Notes: generated from the sequence alone by a model not told the origin. Positions 28,835 through 40,656 are shown, numbered from the stretch's first letter. The stretch: DNA of 64,000 nucleotides from Tubulanus polymorphus (GCF_964204645.1 NC_134025.1:31774001-31838000), one strand, 5' to 3'. Program-made: numbers and translations.

Positions 28835-29395
28835 GGGGTGTCCCGCGTTCGAACCAAGTAATTACTGATTCTGGTTCAGAAAGGTCCTGATGCTGATTAG
28901 ATGATGTACAGGGGTGTCCCGGGTTCGAACTCAGTAGTGGTCCAAGTTGTCCTGATGCTGAATAGAGGATAAACAGCAGTGTCCCGACCGTACGGTGCTG
29001 CCGCAATGCTCATCGTTAGCGGGATTTCCGTACACTAACTGAAGTCAACTCTGGCAATCGTCGTGCTGTCCAGTTATACTCCGTAACCCTTGCTTGCCAG
29101 AGTTGACTAACGTTAGTGTATAAAAATCCCGCTACCGATGAGCATAGGGGCAGCACCGTACGGTAAAATGTTGATGTCTTAACAAAAGTAATTACTGATA
29201 ACTGATTCAGAGAGGTCCTGATGCTGAATATAAGATGTACAGGGGTATCCCGGGTTCGAACCCAGTAATCACGGATACTGATTTTGAGTGGTCCTGATGC
29301 TAATTAGATGATGTACAGCGGTGTCCCGGGTCCAACCCAGTAGTGGTCCCACTGTTGTCCTGATGCTGAATAGAGGATGTACGTACAGGGGTGTC
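28835..29395. repeat. B-box-like tandem repeats flanking the foldback (copy 1)
   Basis: Degenerate units of about 60-75 bases contain GGTCCTGATGCTGAATAGAG, GATGTACAGGGGTGTCCCGG and GTTCGAACCCAGTA. The palindromic GGGTTCGAACCC core is box B-like on both strands. Equivalent blocks: 40,320-40,810, 51,720-52,285 and 58,310-58,900, with different unit numbers. Confidence 0.75.
28987..29164. mobile_element. 178-bp foldback element (copy 1)
   Basis: Arms of about 70 bases begin and end with the palindrome ACCGTACGGT and share GCTCATCG(TT/G)AGCGGGAT and GTCAACTCTGGCAA. The loop is about 35 bases. It is a MITE-like foldback with no coding capacity and could fold into a long hairpin if transcribed. 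Confidence 0.85.
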
Positions 29396-31380
29396 TATTC
29401 TAGGTTGTTTCTTGAAAAATGATAAAATAACGCACAAATGACTTACAGCAACATTATATATATTTATTCCTCATTGTCGTGTAATGTACCTGCCTTTTTA
29501 AGAATAGTAGTTGGTCAATCGAATTGAAACCCTCGCATACCAGGGTAAAAAAGAATAAATGAATCCCTCGAGTGGACACCAGGGGTCGCAGTTTCACAAA
29601 AAACGATGCATTTTTTAAATGAATTTGTGAAGAAATTTAATCTGGATCAAATCTCATAAAAAAGACAAAACAGATGAACTCTTCTTTTTTGTTAATCTTT
29701 GATGATAATTAATCCGTCGGTAGGATTTGGTTTATGATGCGGGTTTCAATCAGATTTAGATGCTGCAGTTTCGCACATTGAATAGCGAGTATTTAAAACT
29801 GTCGAATCCAGTTTCACAGAGAAAGTATGAATCAATTTCAACTTGGATTTATCTTTTCTTCAAAATAAAATGTTTGAACGCAATTGGTTCGTGAAACTCT
29901 ATACCCTAGGCTAAGTTTCTTCAAAAATATTCATTCATTGAGGTGGTAAACTCGAATTGAGTTGAATTGAGTAAAAGTTTTTTGAGTAAATTATTGCTAT
30001 GAAACTGAACCCGTGGGATTTACGTGGGACGCACTGAGTGTGTGCGAAACTGCTGGCGTCTGTAATCACAACTAAAACAACACAGAAAATTCATCTTTAT
30101 TTCAAATAAAACAGAGCAACAGTTCACACGAAATATTATAGTCACATGATACAGAAAACCTGTCGATATTTCAACTTTATGGTTTCATTGATTGAGTTAC
30201 TTAAAACATGTCCATCATTATACAATATGTGTATCATACAATTTTTTACAAAACCAAACCAATAAAACTGGGTCGTGGGGTACAAACAATTACAAACTAA
30301 TGCAACCAGTTATCGCTGCTTTACAGCTACATTTAATCTTCAATTTCAATTTTCACTAAAACTTTAAAACCCACTATATAGCAATTTAATAGAAGTAAAA
30401 GAGACAACATTTTGGAGTCTCTGTAGAGACCATCATCAAGTCTGAAGAATAACTAAAACAGGGAAAAACAAGTTAATTGGGAAAGTAAAGCGAGTGTTCA
30501 GTGTTAAGGTTGAGAGGTTTTGTTATTTTGTGCGTATAGGTCGTTCTAGTTATTTCTTCATTATACTTTTATTATTTTGATTCTGATTCTTGATAAATGA
30601 ATTTTGCCTTTTAAATTTGCATTATAGCGGGGTTTAAATTATATATTCTATGCCCGAGTCAGGCTATTATTCTATTAGCAAAAATGACACCACAGCTTTG
30701 AGAGATCAGGGGATCAGGGGATGACTCTATTGTTTTTATGGATATGTGATACACAGTCCATCAAACCATCATAAACAGAACAACAGTAGGCTGCCCATGC
30801 CGGTCGGCACATATGAACAATATTCATTTGGCTTTAAAGTTAAAAATTGCAGATCTGAAACAAGTGGCAGCATATCAATCTCCAGGTAGATGGCTGGTCG
30901 CTGTCCCTGTCAAATGGCAAATTGGTCCCGATCCCCACTTCGTCCTAGAATAGAGAAAACTTGCGTCAGCAAACATTACATTGAAAATGTTCGATTGAAT
31001 TAACAGTCAAGTGGGTATTGTTTTCATGAAATATATCGGAAACTATAACTTATAATTACCTTATAATTCTTGATAATTCAACGCCATTATTCAATCTTTG
31101 ATCACTATTCAAACTGTTCTATTGGACAAATTTCATGCTGCAAAAAATCATTGTACTATGAAAATACTAAGTAATGTATTTATAGCAGTCTGAAATTGGG
31201 GCTAAATTCTATTAGAAAATCAATCATTTTCAAACTTGTGTTTAGCAGAATTAAGCAGCATCAGCTGCAGCAGCATCAGCCGCACTTCTTTCCGGAGAAT
31301 CACACATAAAAATTCTCTACAGAATAATTAAATGTTAGAATATTATGAAATTAGAGCACAGTGGAGTGATGAAAGACTCA
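29396..31380. other. Unit interior without a recognised gene (copy 1)
   Basis: AT-rich sequence present in all units. At 30,340-30,480 the - strand has TGATGATGGTCTCTACAGAG and ACTCCAAAATGTTGTCTC, a motif style I associate with 3' ends of some animal retroelements (tentative). At 31,250-31,285 there is a short CAG/CAT tract, expanded in copy 4 (60,757-60,815). Confidence 0.5.
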
Positions 31381-31385
31381 CCATT

Positions 31386-33337
31386 TCTAAACTCATATCA
31401 GATAAGTTCAGTGCCATCTAGCAGGATTTCACTTCCAACAGTCATAATGTCATGAAGTTAAGAGAACTGATGATTTTCTGAGAAAATAAATTCTTAAAAC
31501 GATAGCAGCAGCTTCAGCAACTAGAGCTTCTTTACTCTTTGAAGATGAATATTTTTAATTTCTCCAGTTCCAAAAAGTGTTGGGCGTATTGCATTCTGGA
31601 AAGAGAAAATTATGCCAGAAAATGGTTAATGAAATAGATAGAAACTGCAACTGTTCGATTGACAGAAAACCTACCGGGTTAATGAGTAGTTTATCACAAT
31701 GTGTCGAGTATATGCAGATTTCTGAGAGGTTTGATGGTAGCTTTAGACTGCGTCCTCAAGTAAAACGTTAATACCTGCCAACATTGACCGATCAAAACAT
31801 CATTTTCTGGACTTGATTTGAAGATCACCACAAATTACTGCAATAAATCGATATAAAACTCACCGTTTCTGACTTGTTTGATTTGTGGAGCGCAATGTTT
31901 ACTGCAAGTTCAGCTTTATTTTGGACCCTAGAATACAAAAGTTGTATAATTTTGATGATTCGAACTTTCACCAGAATAGAAGTGATTGAAAATTCGCCTT
32001 CACTGATTAATGTAGCTTCTAATCAGGAAATGAGTTTATAAATGTACAGTCAAACAGAGACTAGAATCTGTAGAGATATTTACCGGTACCGTATTGGTTT
32101 TGAGGATCTAAAGCGATGTCCATCTTAAACAAATGTGAAGTGAATTCCCAATGTTTACTGTTCACAGATTCTATCAAGGGTTCCAGTTATTTCAGCTCCT
32201 AAATACAAATTTTAGAAATTGTCAGTTAAGTTGTTATGAAATAAGAGCAGTTTCACAAAAAAATCAAACTAAGCCGTGATCTTTGGTGATTGAATGCTGG
32301 AAACATAAACAGATAGAATAATTTATATAGAACAGTTCTCTAAAAATAATGATTTCCAAACAGGTTTTACCGGCTGCTGCTGCTGCTGTTGCTTCTGCTG
32401 GTGGCGCTGTTGCTGCATGGTGCTGGTACTGCAGGTACTGCCAGTGCTGCTGTTGCAGCTGCTGGTGCTGCTGTTGTTGCATGGTGCTGGTACTGCAGGT
32501 ACTGCCAGTGCTGCTGTTGCAGCTGCTGGTGCTGCTGTTGCTGCATGGTGCTGGTACTGCAGGTACTGCCAGTGCTGCTGTTGCAGCTGCTGGTGGCGCT
32601 GTTGCTGCATGGTGCTAGTACTGCAGGTACTGCCAGTGCTGCTGTTGCAGCTGCTGGTGGCGCTGTTGCTGCATGGTGCTAGTACTGCAGGTACTGCCAG
32701 TGCTGCTGTTGCTTCTGCTGGTGGCGCTGTTGCTGCATGGTGCTAGTACTGCGGGTACTGCCAGTGCTGCTGTTGCTGCTGCTGGTGGCGCTGTTGCTGC
32801 ATGGTGCTGGTACTGCAGGTACTGCTAGTGCTGCTGTTGCAGCTGCTGGTGGCGCTGTTGCTGTATGGTGCTGGTACTGCAGGTACTGCCAGTGCTGCTG
32901 TTGCAGCTGCTGGTGGCGCTGTTGCTGTATGGTGCTGGTACTGCGGGTACTGCCAGTGCTGCTGCTGGTGGCGCTGTTGCTGTATGGTGCTGGTACTGCG
33001 GGTACTGCCAGTGCTGCTGTTGCAGCTGCTGGTGGCGCTGTTGCTGTATGGTGCTGGTACTGCGGGTACTGCCAGTGCTGCTGTTGCAGCTGCTGGTGGC
33101 GCTGTTGCTGTATGGTGCTGGTACTGCGGGTACTGCGGGTACTGCCAGTGCTGCTGTTGCTGCTGCGGTGTGTATCTCATCCTGTAACTGAGAGTAAAAC
33201 AGTAATTTTTAGTTCAAAAATAATTAAAAATATCAACAGAGACTGTGAAGAATTCTGTGGAGAAATTCATTACCAGTTTTGTACTTACCTTTAAATGAGC
33301 CTGTTTAAATAGTAAATTATATTGCATTCATTTCATT
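31386..33337 (-). pseudogene. Splice-bounded exon-like pieces, possible gene or pseudogene (copy 1)
   Basis: On the - strand, good acceptor and donor sites bracket 33337-33289, 33181-32371 (Gln/Ala array), 32198-32084 and 31927-31864; acceptors also precede 31595 and about 31480, and a donor follows 31386. Open stretches include ESVNSKHWEFTSHLFKMDIA, LDPQNQYGT and VQNKAELAVNIALHKSNKSE. Phases between the pieces do not give one continuous protein, and several pieces have stops in all frames. An ATG opens just inside the array exon (MRYTPQQQQ at 33,180). Possible readings are a decayed gene, a spliced non-coding RNA, or a fast-evolving gene whose exons I mis-join. The same pieces occur in the other units. 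Confidence 0.3.
32372..33172 (-). repeat. 64-bp Gln/Ala-coding array (copy 1, about 12 units)
   Basis: Each 64-base unit on the - strand contains CAGCACCATGCAGCAACAGC and CACTGGCAGTACCTGCAGTA. As 64 is not a multiple of three, translation rotates through QQQRHQQLQQQHWQYLQYQ, then HHAATAPPAAATAALAVPAV, then PCSNSATSSCNSSTGST types, and all three are open in most units. Variant units with GCTAGTACT (+ strand) put a stop into one rotation. Ends coincide with splice-like sites. Confidence 0.85.
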
Positions 33338-33436
33338 CTGAAAAGAAAAAGAAACAATAATCAGTGGCAATAGAGCAGAATGTAACATCTCAAATTATCA
33401 ATCAATCAGACAGAAACAGTACAGGATTTCTGTAGA

Positions 33437-33610
33437 TTAAACTGCTGTACTTATTTCATACTGATTGTACAGTTACAGATACATGTAACATTGTGTACAG
33501 ATACAGAGTACAGATCACTGCATTACTTCATCCTGTGATTGAACAGTGATTTAATGTTCTCTCATCTTCATTAGATTCCCATCCGTCTAACTAAAACATC
33601 AGAACATTTT
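33437..33610 (+). repeat. Left arm of a long inverted repeat (copy 1)
   Basis: About 175 bases whose reverse complement occurs at 37,030-37,210 (for example CATCCTGTGATTGAACAGTG against CACTGTTCAATCACAGGATG). Equivalent left arms lie at about 44,523, 55,698 and 62,500. Confidence 0.9.
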
Positions 33611-33619
33611 AACTCATCT

Positions 33620-33830
33620 AACCTCCCGACCCGACCCTCCAAGACCCCTTCCCTCCCGCCCTCCCAAACCCCTTCCCTCCCGCCTTCCCTGACCCCTTCC
33701 CTCCCACCCTCCCATACCCCTTCCCTCCCGGACCCCTTCCCTCTCGCCCTCCTGGACCCCTCCCTCAAGTCAATGCCCTCCCACCTGGCCCACCCTCAAT
33801 GCCCTCCCTCAATGCCCTCCCGTCATGCCT
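33620..33830. repeat. CT-rich tract beside the left arm (copy 1)
   Basis: Units of CCCCTTCCCTCCCGCCCTCC type, then CAATGCCCTCCC. Also at 44,705-44,915, 36,850-37,010, 48,220-48,400 and expanded at 62,690-63,030. Confidence 0.88.
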
Positions 33831-34690
33831 CCTCAACTCTCTTGTCTCCTCTTCACACACCACTCATCTGTACAATAACTACAAAACGATTTGCCATTTT
33901 TCACAATCATATCAATTTCATTTATAAATCAAAATCCTTTATCAATTGCATCATTGAAGGGACTCACAGATACTTTCTCTACACATTTTGGAGGCATTCA
34001 GATGACCTCAAATGATCATATGCCTGGGTTGGTCTTGAAAATCACATGGCTTCATTTTTACAGATGATTTCTTTATCAATTTCATCAAATTATTCCTTTT
34101 ATTTCTACTCCCTCTAATAAGTATTCACAATATATCTCAGTTTCACGACAAGTTGCAGCAGTCGTCTGTAAACAGATTTCATTTCATCAAATGATGCGAG
34201 TTTGAGTTGTAGAGGTTTCATCTACAAAACATCAAACCAAACCCGAGGAACTTAATGTTGTAAGGGAGGGGGAGGTATACGGAGGGTTCACCCGAACCGA
34301 GGAAATAAACCCGAACCAAATCTCCACACTCACAAAATGTCGTGAGAAAGGCAAACACAAACCAAGGACAAGAATGATGGCTGAGATCAAAACAATTAAT
34401 GCTATTTATGTTGCTTCACCAATTCAACATGACGTCACTAAATGAAACCATTGTGGACTATTTCAATACTCTCTACTAGAGGTTTCATATAAGCAAGTAG
34501 TTTATGGAATCCTATTCATAAAAGTTATTAATCAATGTTTTTAAACTGCTGATGCAAAATATATACGTCATTAAATAATCTGTTTGATTGTCTTTTCAAG
34601 TTAACACTTAAACCCAGTGGAACAAATCAAACTCCAGCCATTTTTCCTTCATTTGCCATTTTTCGTTTTTACTCTTTTCTCTGATTTTTA

Positions 34691-34773
34691 GCACTTGAGT
34701 CGAGGTAGGAATAGACCCCTGCCCGCTCGCTAAGCGTGCAGGACACTAAACCTTCGAATTGCTCTCGGACCCC
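34691..34773 (-). mobile_element. Possible second tRNA-like SINE head (copy 1)
   Basis: On the - strand, AATTCGAAGGTTTAGTGTCC, TGCACGCTTAGCGAGCGGGC and AGGGGTCTATTCCTACCTCG have the spacing of tRNA box A and a decayed box B. Copies lie at about 45,779 and 63,878. Confidence 0.35.
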
Positions 34774-35068
34774 ACTCTTTATATCAGCATTTCATGCTGT
34801 TTTATTTTATTCACGCATTGGCTTAACATTTTTTCATATGGCTTTTCCTTATTTGTCGTCTCACTAAAATTCTCATCAGTTCCGACTGGGATCAAGTTTA
34901 ATCTTTTAGAGACAAACAGCAAAAGGTTGTGTTAGTTGCACCAGCAGCAGCAGCTGCAGCAACACTGATACAGATGAATCTTTCATTAACTACGTCATTT
35001 GTTCCATTCTCAAATATTGAGTCATGAAGGCAACAGAAATAACTTTAAAAAACGTTAAATCTTTCATT

Positions 35069-35392
35069 CATGGCCTTGGTTTAGTGACCTAAGCGTCAAA
35101 GTTTGGTTCATAGCCCAGGTTTGGTGACCAAAGAGTCAAAGTTTGGTTCATGGCTCAGGTTTATTGACCAAAGAGTCAAAGTTTGGTTCATAGCTCAGGT
35201 TTAGTGACCAAAGAGTCAAAGTTTGGTTCATAGCCCAGGTTTATTGACCAAAGAGTCAAAGTTTGGTTCATGGCTCAGGTTTAGTGACCAAAGAGTCAAA
35301 GTTTGGTTCATAGCCCTGTTTTGGTGACCAAAGAGTCAAAGTTTGGTCTATGGTTCTGATTTGGTGACCACGGAGGGTAAATATAGCTCATG
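35069..35392. repeat. 42-bp minisatellite (copy 1, about 8 units)
   Basis: Units contain GTGACCAAAGAGTCAAAGTT and TGGTTCATAGCCCAGGTTT. Confidence 0.93.
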
Positions 35393-36032
35393 GCCCTCGT
35401 TAAAGGTAAGTCAGTTTTATGGCTCTGGTTTGATTAGCAAATAACATGAGAAATTGAGCGTTGCATATGTTGAATAGGGGAATTGAACTAAACACTCATC
35501 ACTAGAATAAAGTGAAGAATTATGTTCACACTGAATGGGCTCAAAATCTTGGACTAATTGATAAAATCTGAAATAATTCTGACTAATTTGAGTCTATCGG
35601 AAAATGATGCATTGATCGAATTCTAAAAGCTATAAACTGACAAATTGATCGAGCGCTGATAATATTTTAAATAACAGCGGAGGATGAAATAACTTTCATA
35701 AACTGATATGATCGTGAAAAATGGCAAAATACACTAGATACACCTCCCCCACGCTTTATCAGAGTCTCATTGTAGTAGGAAGATTGCCGTAGCCTAACTG
35801 TAAAAACTACAACTACATCTGGTTGAATATCATTTGTTTTTACGCCTTTTAAATTCAATAAAATATTTCCTGATAGAAGTAAAATTAGTTCGCAGCCCCT
35901 TAAATTCTGTCTAGAATAGAATTATAAGTGACAGGTAGAAATAGAATATTATCCTATTCTAAAATGAATATAATAATAGAACAATAGTCTCTCCGTGTCA
36001 ATCTTTGTCCCACCTAAAAATTGTACAGTTTA

Positions 36033-36781
36033 TTTCAGAAAATGTGTCCCATCTTTTTGAAAAGGATAACTAATTATTAAGGATATCTATGAATAGTGAT
36101 ATACTGTGCCATGAAGGCAAATGAAGAAGTGTGTCCATAAAAGTGATTACAAAACATATCACTTATTCTAATGAGTTCTATACTCTTCTTCCAAAAATGA
36201 AGAGTAGGTCTCTGTCTAAGAATCTGCAGAAAAAAGAGGAAGCAGCGATGAATGTGAACTGCATCTCGACTCTCGTCAATAATTTTCTAAGTCGTCCTAT
36301 ACAGTTCTCAGTATTTACAGCCGTTTTTAAAATAGCACAGAAGAAAATACATCTTTCAGCTGGAAATGTATCAGTAAACGGCCAGATATCAACAGTAATT
36401 ATTACGTATGATTGTTGTTTCATTGAATTATTAATGAAACCGTGTTTTGATCGGAGCCAAGGAGCAGTTTGTGATCATTCAAAAAATATCTCTCATTCCT
36501 GACCACATTAAATAATGGCCCTAAAAATTGAAACGTCCCAATTCAAAAATCCGGGGCAATTATCTTATAACGATTGAGAGAAGTGACGGTGAAATTACGT
36601 GCGCACTCACCGGGGATCAAACCCGGGTCTCATAGAAATAACAACCAGTAAAATAGAACGAGTCCAATTGGCCGATGCTTATACAGCTTACTGTAACATG
36701 ACATGTTGCGACCACATGACGTGTTTCATAATGATTAATCCTTTCTTAGAATAATAAAAAGATGGGACACATTTTCTGAAA
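36033..36781. mobile_element. 749-bp Tc1/mariner-like non-autonomous element (copy 1)
   Basis: Terminal inverted repeats of 26 bases (TTTCAGAAAATGTGTCCCAT and onward) are perfect and flanked on both sides by TA, the Tc1/mariner target duplication. The interior has a 123-codon + frame (36,131-36,502) and an overlapping - frame; neither shows a DDE catalytic triad I can identify. A decayed tRNA-like B box, GGGTTTGATCC on the - strand, lies at about 36,617-36,628. Confidence 0.7.
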
Positions 36782-37029
36782 TATCCTGAATTTCGAAACT
36801 AAAACTAAAACTAAACCACCTGTACCTGTACCTAAAACCCCACCCTATATCCCTCCCTCCAAAGTCCTACCACCACCCCTACATCCCTCCCGCCCTCCCT
36901 CACCGCTTCCCTCCCGCCCTCCCGGACCCTTTCCCTCCCGCCCTCCCTCACCCCTTCCCTCCCGCCCTCCCTCACCCCTTACCTCCCCCAAACCTACCCA
37001 CCCTCCCTAAACCCTGTGGTTAGGTGAGA

Positions 37030-37210
37030 TGAATGTTCTGATGTTTTAGTTAGACGGATGGGAATCTAATGAAGATGAGAGAACATTAAATCACTGTTCA
37101 ATCACAGGATGAAGTAATGCAGTGATCTGTACTCTGTATCGGTACACAATGTTACATGTATCTGTAACTGTACAATCAGTATGAAATAAGTACAGCAGTT
37201 TAAACTATAG
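37030..37210 (-). repeat. Right arm of a long inverted repeat (copy 1)
   Basis: Reverse complement of the left arm, separated by 3.4 kb. The copy 2 right arm is at about 48,420-48,600. CT-rich tracts of CCCTCCCGCCCTCCC type flank the inner edges of both arms. Confidence 0.9.
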
Positions 37211-37934
37211 AAATTCTAACTCTCAAGATACACATGATCTGATTGTCACGAAGAAACATGATCGATAACAGTTGTATTATTGACATCAGGAACCAGTTTC
37301 ATATTGATTAAAAATAACATTTGAGTTGACCACAATTTAGAAAACCTGTAAACCCGCTTACAGAAATAACAATCCCAACCATGAACTGATTATAGTCAAA
37401 TATTCATCAAAAGAAATTTGAAATGATTGAATAAATGCAACAGGTTTCTGAGATTTCATTTCAAAACATGGTTCATAACAAACAATATAAAATTGGTCCC
37501 TTAAAATCAATTCAACAACCGATAAATAAAGATTAATGTTACTTATCTTGAATTTCCACATAGGCTATAGTGATTCCTGATGTCATGCTGAATCCAAGAG
37601 TGATTCCCGATGTCCGGCGCGAAACCAAAAAAGTCTGATTGTGAAACACTGATTCCTTGTTGTCCTGTGCTGAATCTAAGAGTGATTCTTGTTTTGAAGT
37701 GATACCTATAATAGACAAATCTAAGATTGTTTTCTTTCCTTAGAAATAACTGCAGAAATATCAAATCTAAAATTCAAACTTACAAATTAGATTGTTCACT
37801 CCAATCTGCAGTTCATTTATTCACGGGGTTTTTCTATCCACAGTTTAGGTTTTGCATCTAGAGTTGAACATGAAATATAAACAAAAAGGTAATGAAAAAA
37901 TGAACAGTTTAAATATTATCTGTTTCTGAAACCG

Positions 37935-38945
37935 ATGAAGATCATCATCATCAATATCACAGACGAATGGAGGCAAGTAGAGGCATCCATCCTCCCGCAG
38001 CAGGGACTCAAACCTGATGGCATCCAGATTGCCACGGTACGAAACCCTGCCACACTAGACCGAGTGCGCAGCAGCTACACGCGCAGCTTAGATGATGTCA
38101 TTAATAGCCAATCAGATATTAAGTTTCATTTTAGCCCAGGTTTTACCATTTATAGTTCTTCAGGTTTTTGTGCGGCAAAGCTGCGCATGTACCTGCGCAC
38201 CCGGTCTAGTGTGGCAGGGGTTCATGCTGTGGCTGAGTGTAGCGAGCGATGTCATCAGGTTGGAATCCCTCCCATGGGAGGATGTTGGTGTCCGACACGT
38301 TTGGACTGCTGTGGTGATTAATATCGGTTTAGCGACAGATGAAATAAACTTACACTGTTTTCACTGTTTGATGTAATCAGTCGATGGAATCATTTTAGAA
38401 CAAATTCATTACAAAACAGCGAGGTGAAGCCCATCGTGGTCTAGATATATCATGATGGAATGACGTCATGCTTGACTGAGCGCCACCAAGTGCACCGTTT
38501 GTAGGATGTACCTCTGAAAAAATTTGATTTACCACAATATCTGAGATGGAATATTTTTCGCCATTTAAACCAATGTTACAAACACTTACCAAATATTGAA
38601 ATACTGATTTCAGGGGTCGGGAAGGAGGGTGGCAATGTTTAGGTGAGGTTTTTGCTAAATTTCGTGTTATGGTAAAGCACCCCATTTTGATATTGCGTCA
38701 TAGTGTACCTCAGATTGGGATTCCCGCCGCTAGACTGGTCATCGCCACCTGCATTCGCAAATAGAAATGGCAACCAGTCTATTGCAGGTATCGGCTTCTT
38801 TTCGATTATATTGGATTTTTATATTCTACGCATCAAAGAATTTATTCTAATGAAACCCACGCTCTTGGATCAAAGGCCCGTGGATTACTACTTTAGTTCA
38901 CAGAAATTCCGCTATCGTTATTCATGGGGGCAGCACTGAACGGTT
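37935..38945 (+). other. Terminal part of unit copy 1 with short ORFs, unrecognised
   Basis: Overlapping + frames (37,935-38,321 and 38,092-38,376) and 38,703-38,939 recur in the other units (49,327-49,837, 50,106-50,330, 56,108-56,392, 56,722-56,946). They overlap in different frames and one includes NPATLDRVRSSYTRSLDDVI. Frames differ in length and stops between copies. The stretch ends in CCGCTATCGTTATTC and GGGGCAGCACTGAACGGT, a foldback-related end. I do not assign a function. Confidence 0.4.
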
Positions 38946-39521
38946 GTTATCTGATGCATTCTTGCTATTTTACTGTGGCATGTGAGGAATACAGATTTTT
39001 CTTAAGTCAAATTTCATTCATCACTCAACACTAGTTTGTTAGAAATTAATAACTCTACCAACATTAGAGCTTTATATAAGGAGAGTAAATGGTATGATAG
39101 AATCTCACTAATTCCGATCATTGGGACCAACAAAATTCATCCGTTTTACGGCAAATCCGGATTTAAAAGTCATTTTCGTGTATATTAATGATTAAATTGA
39201 CTGTAAATATTATCCGGATTAGACCAAAATTCGGATTAAGCCGATTCGGATTAAACGATTTAGTTTGACTGTATTAGCCAATAGAATCAGTCTTGGAATA
39301 CAGAAAGACGTTCACGATTGAGTTATGTACAAATACCGATATGAGAAAAGCTTAGATTCACCTCCTAAGCCATCACCCATGGAACTGGCCCCAGGGCACT
39401 AAAAAGGCAATTACCAAGAAACAAACACTGACGCGAGTGTTGGCCTGTTTAATAAACGCAGTAACCCTAGTGTTGGCCTTGTACCACACTGACCACTCGC
39501 AATCACAAACTAGGTCAGCCA

Positions 39522-39722
39522 TCAGAACTCAGCGGTCTAGTGGTTAGCGTGCTCGGCTGGCATGCTGGAGGTCGCAGGTTCGAGTCCTGCTAGGGTTAGG
39601 GTTACGGTCGATCTAGGGTTAGGGTTAGTGCCTCAGGTTGGGGCTAATTTTTGGCCCAGCTAGGTATTTGTAGTACGATGATCATCTGTTTGACTCGGGT
39701 TATTTTTTGGTCAATAGATTCT
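39522..39722 (+). mobile_element. tRNA-derived SINE (copy 2), fuller length
   Basis: Same head as copy 1 (box B 39,577-39,587), then TAGGGTTAGGGTTAC, a second TAGGGTTAGGGTTAG and a body ending near TTATTTTTTGGTC. The T-run could be a Pol III terminator. No target-site duplication was resolved. Confidence 0.55.
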
Positions 39723-39972
39723 ATACTAACTTATATATTTTGAACACAAATATTTTTTGCTTTATCCTTAGAAGCCACTTTATTTAAAAGATACTTCGCT
39801 CAATACAGTAGTTTATTTCTGAATGAATGAAAGAGTTGGTGACATTATTCAATATATATAAAAACCACAATATCTATTTTACGGTTGGTATGCAACAATT
39901 TCCACTCTTTTCCATATAGGTGTCGATTTGGATAAATGTCTATATCTCTTGACCCAATGGACCGATTACGAT

Positions 39973-40281
39973 TTAACTTGTTACACAGGAACTTTTATCA
40001 AGTAGTACTCGGGGTGGGTGAAATCGCTCTAGGTTGAAGTTACACTGTCCTAAAATGGCTCCAAACAACGTGAAATTGGTAGTTAGGCCTACTACGAGTA
40101 CGGGTAGAACACAGTTTGAAATCGTATCGTTGTAGGTTATCGTAAAGAAGATGAATCCGTAGGCACCTAATACGACGATTAACAGTACAAATATCGTTAT
40201 AGACACGGTTTTAGTCGAGACATTGATCGCCGGGTTTAAACATTCCTGGATATGACCATGTTTCACAATTAAATTCATCAT
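39973..40281 (-). CDS. Hypothetical membrane ORF (copy 2)
   Basis: Same frame as copy 1 but shortened to 102 residues by a substitution creating a stop after KSSCVTS. The start reads MMNLIVKHG. Confidence 0.33.
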   Translation of the reverse strand: MMNLIVKHGHIQECLNPAINVSTKTVSITIFVLLIVVLGAYGFIFFTITYNDTISNCVLPVLVVGLTTNFTLFGAILGQCNFNLERFHPPRVLLDKSSCVTS

Positions 40282-40478
40282 CTAAATGAGGACGACCATC
40301 GAACACGTGTCTAATCGCATCATAATGGGTACGGGGTGTCCCGCGTTCGAACCAAGTAATTACTGATTCTGATTGGTCCTGATGCTGATTAGATGATGTA
40401 CAGGGGTGTCCCGGGTTCGAACTCAGTAGTGGTCCAAGTTGTCCTGATGCTGAATGGAGGATGTACAGTGGTGTCCCG

Positions 40479-40656
40479 ACCGTACGGTGCTGCCGCTATG
40501 CTCATCGTTAGCGGGATTTCCATACACTAACTGAAGTCAACTCTGGCAATCGTCGTGCTGTCCAGTTATACTCCGTTACCCTTGCTTGCCAGAGTTGACT
40601 TACGTTAGCGTATGAAAATCCCGCTACCGATGAGCATAGAGGCAGCACCGTACGGT
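40479..40656. mobile_element. 178-bp foldback element (copy 2)
   Basis: Same length and ends as copy 1; shares the variant CATAGAGGCAGC with copy 4. Confidence 0.85.

Larger units (their letters stand above)
27587..38992. repeat. Segmental tandem unit, copy 1 (11,406 bp)
   Basis: The unit begins at TGAGGAATACAG and is followed head to tail by copy 2 with high identity. Order inside: pogo-like remnant, tRNA-like head, membrane ORF (-), B-box-like repeats around a foldback, AT-rich sequence, exon-like pieces (-), Gln-coding array (-), left inverted arm, CT-rich tract, 42-bp array, mariner-like element, CT-rich tract, right inverted arm, and a terminal stretch with short + ORFs (MMSLIANQILSFILAQVLPF type). 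Confidence 0.93.

Noticed and set aside
32349-33294. Plus-strand Cys/Leu/Val-rich frames in the 64-bp array
   Set aside because: They are antisense readings of the Gln/Ala array. Splice-like sites at the array ends are on the - strand only.
36131-36502. Complete transposase in the mariner-like element
   Set aside because: The 123-codon frame is too short and shows no recognisable helix-turn-helix or DDE/D catalytic pattern.
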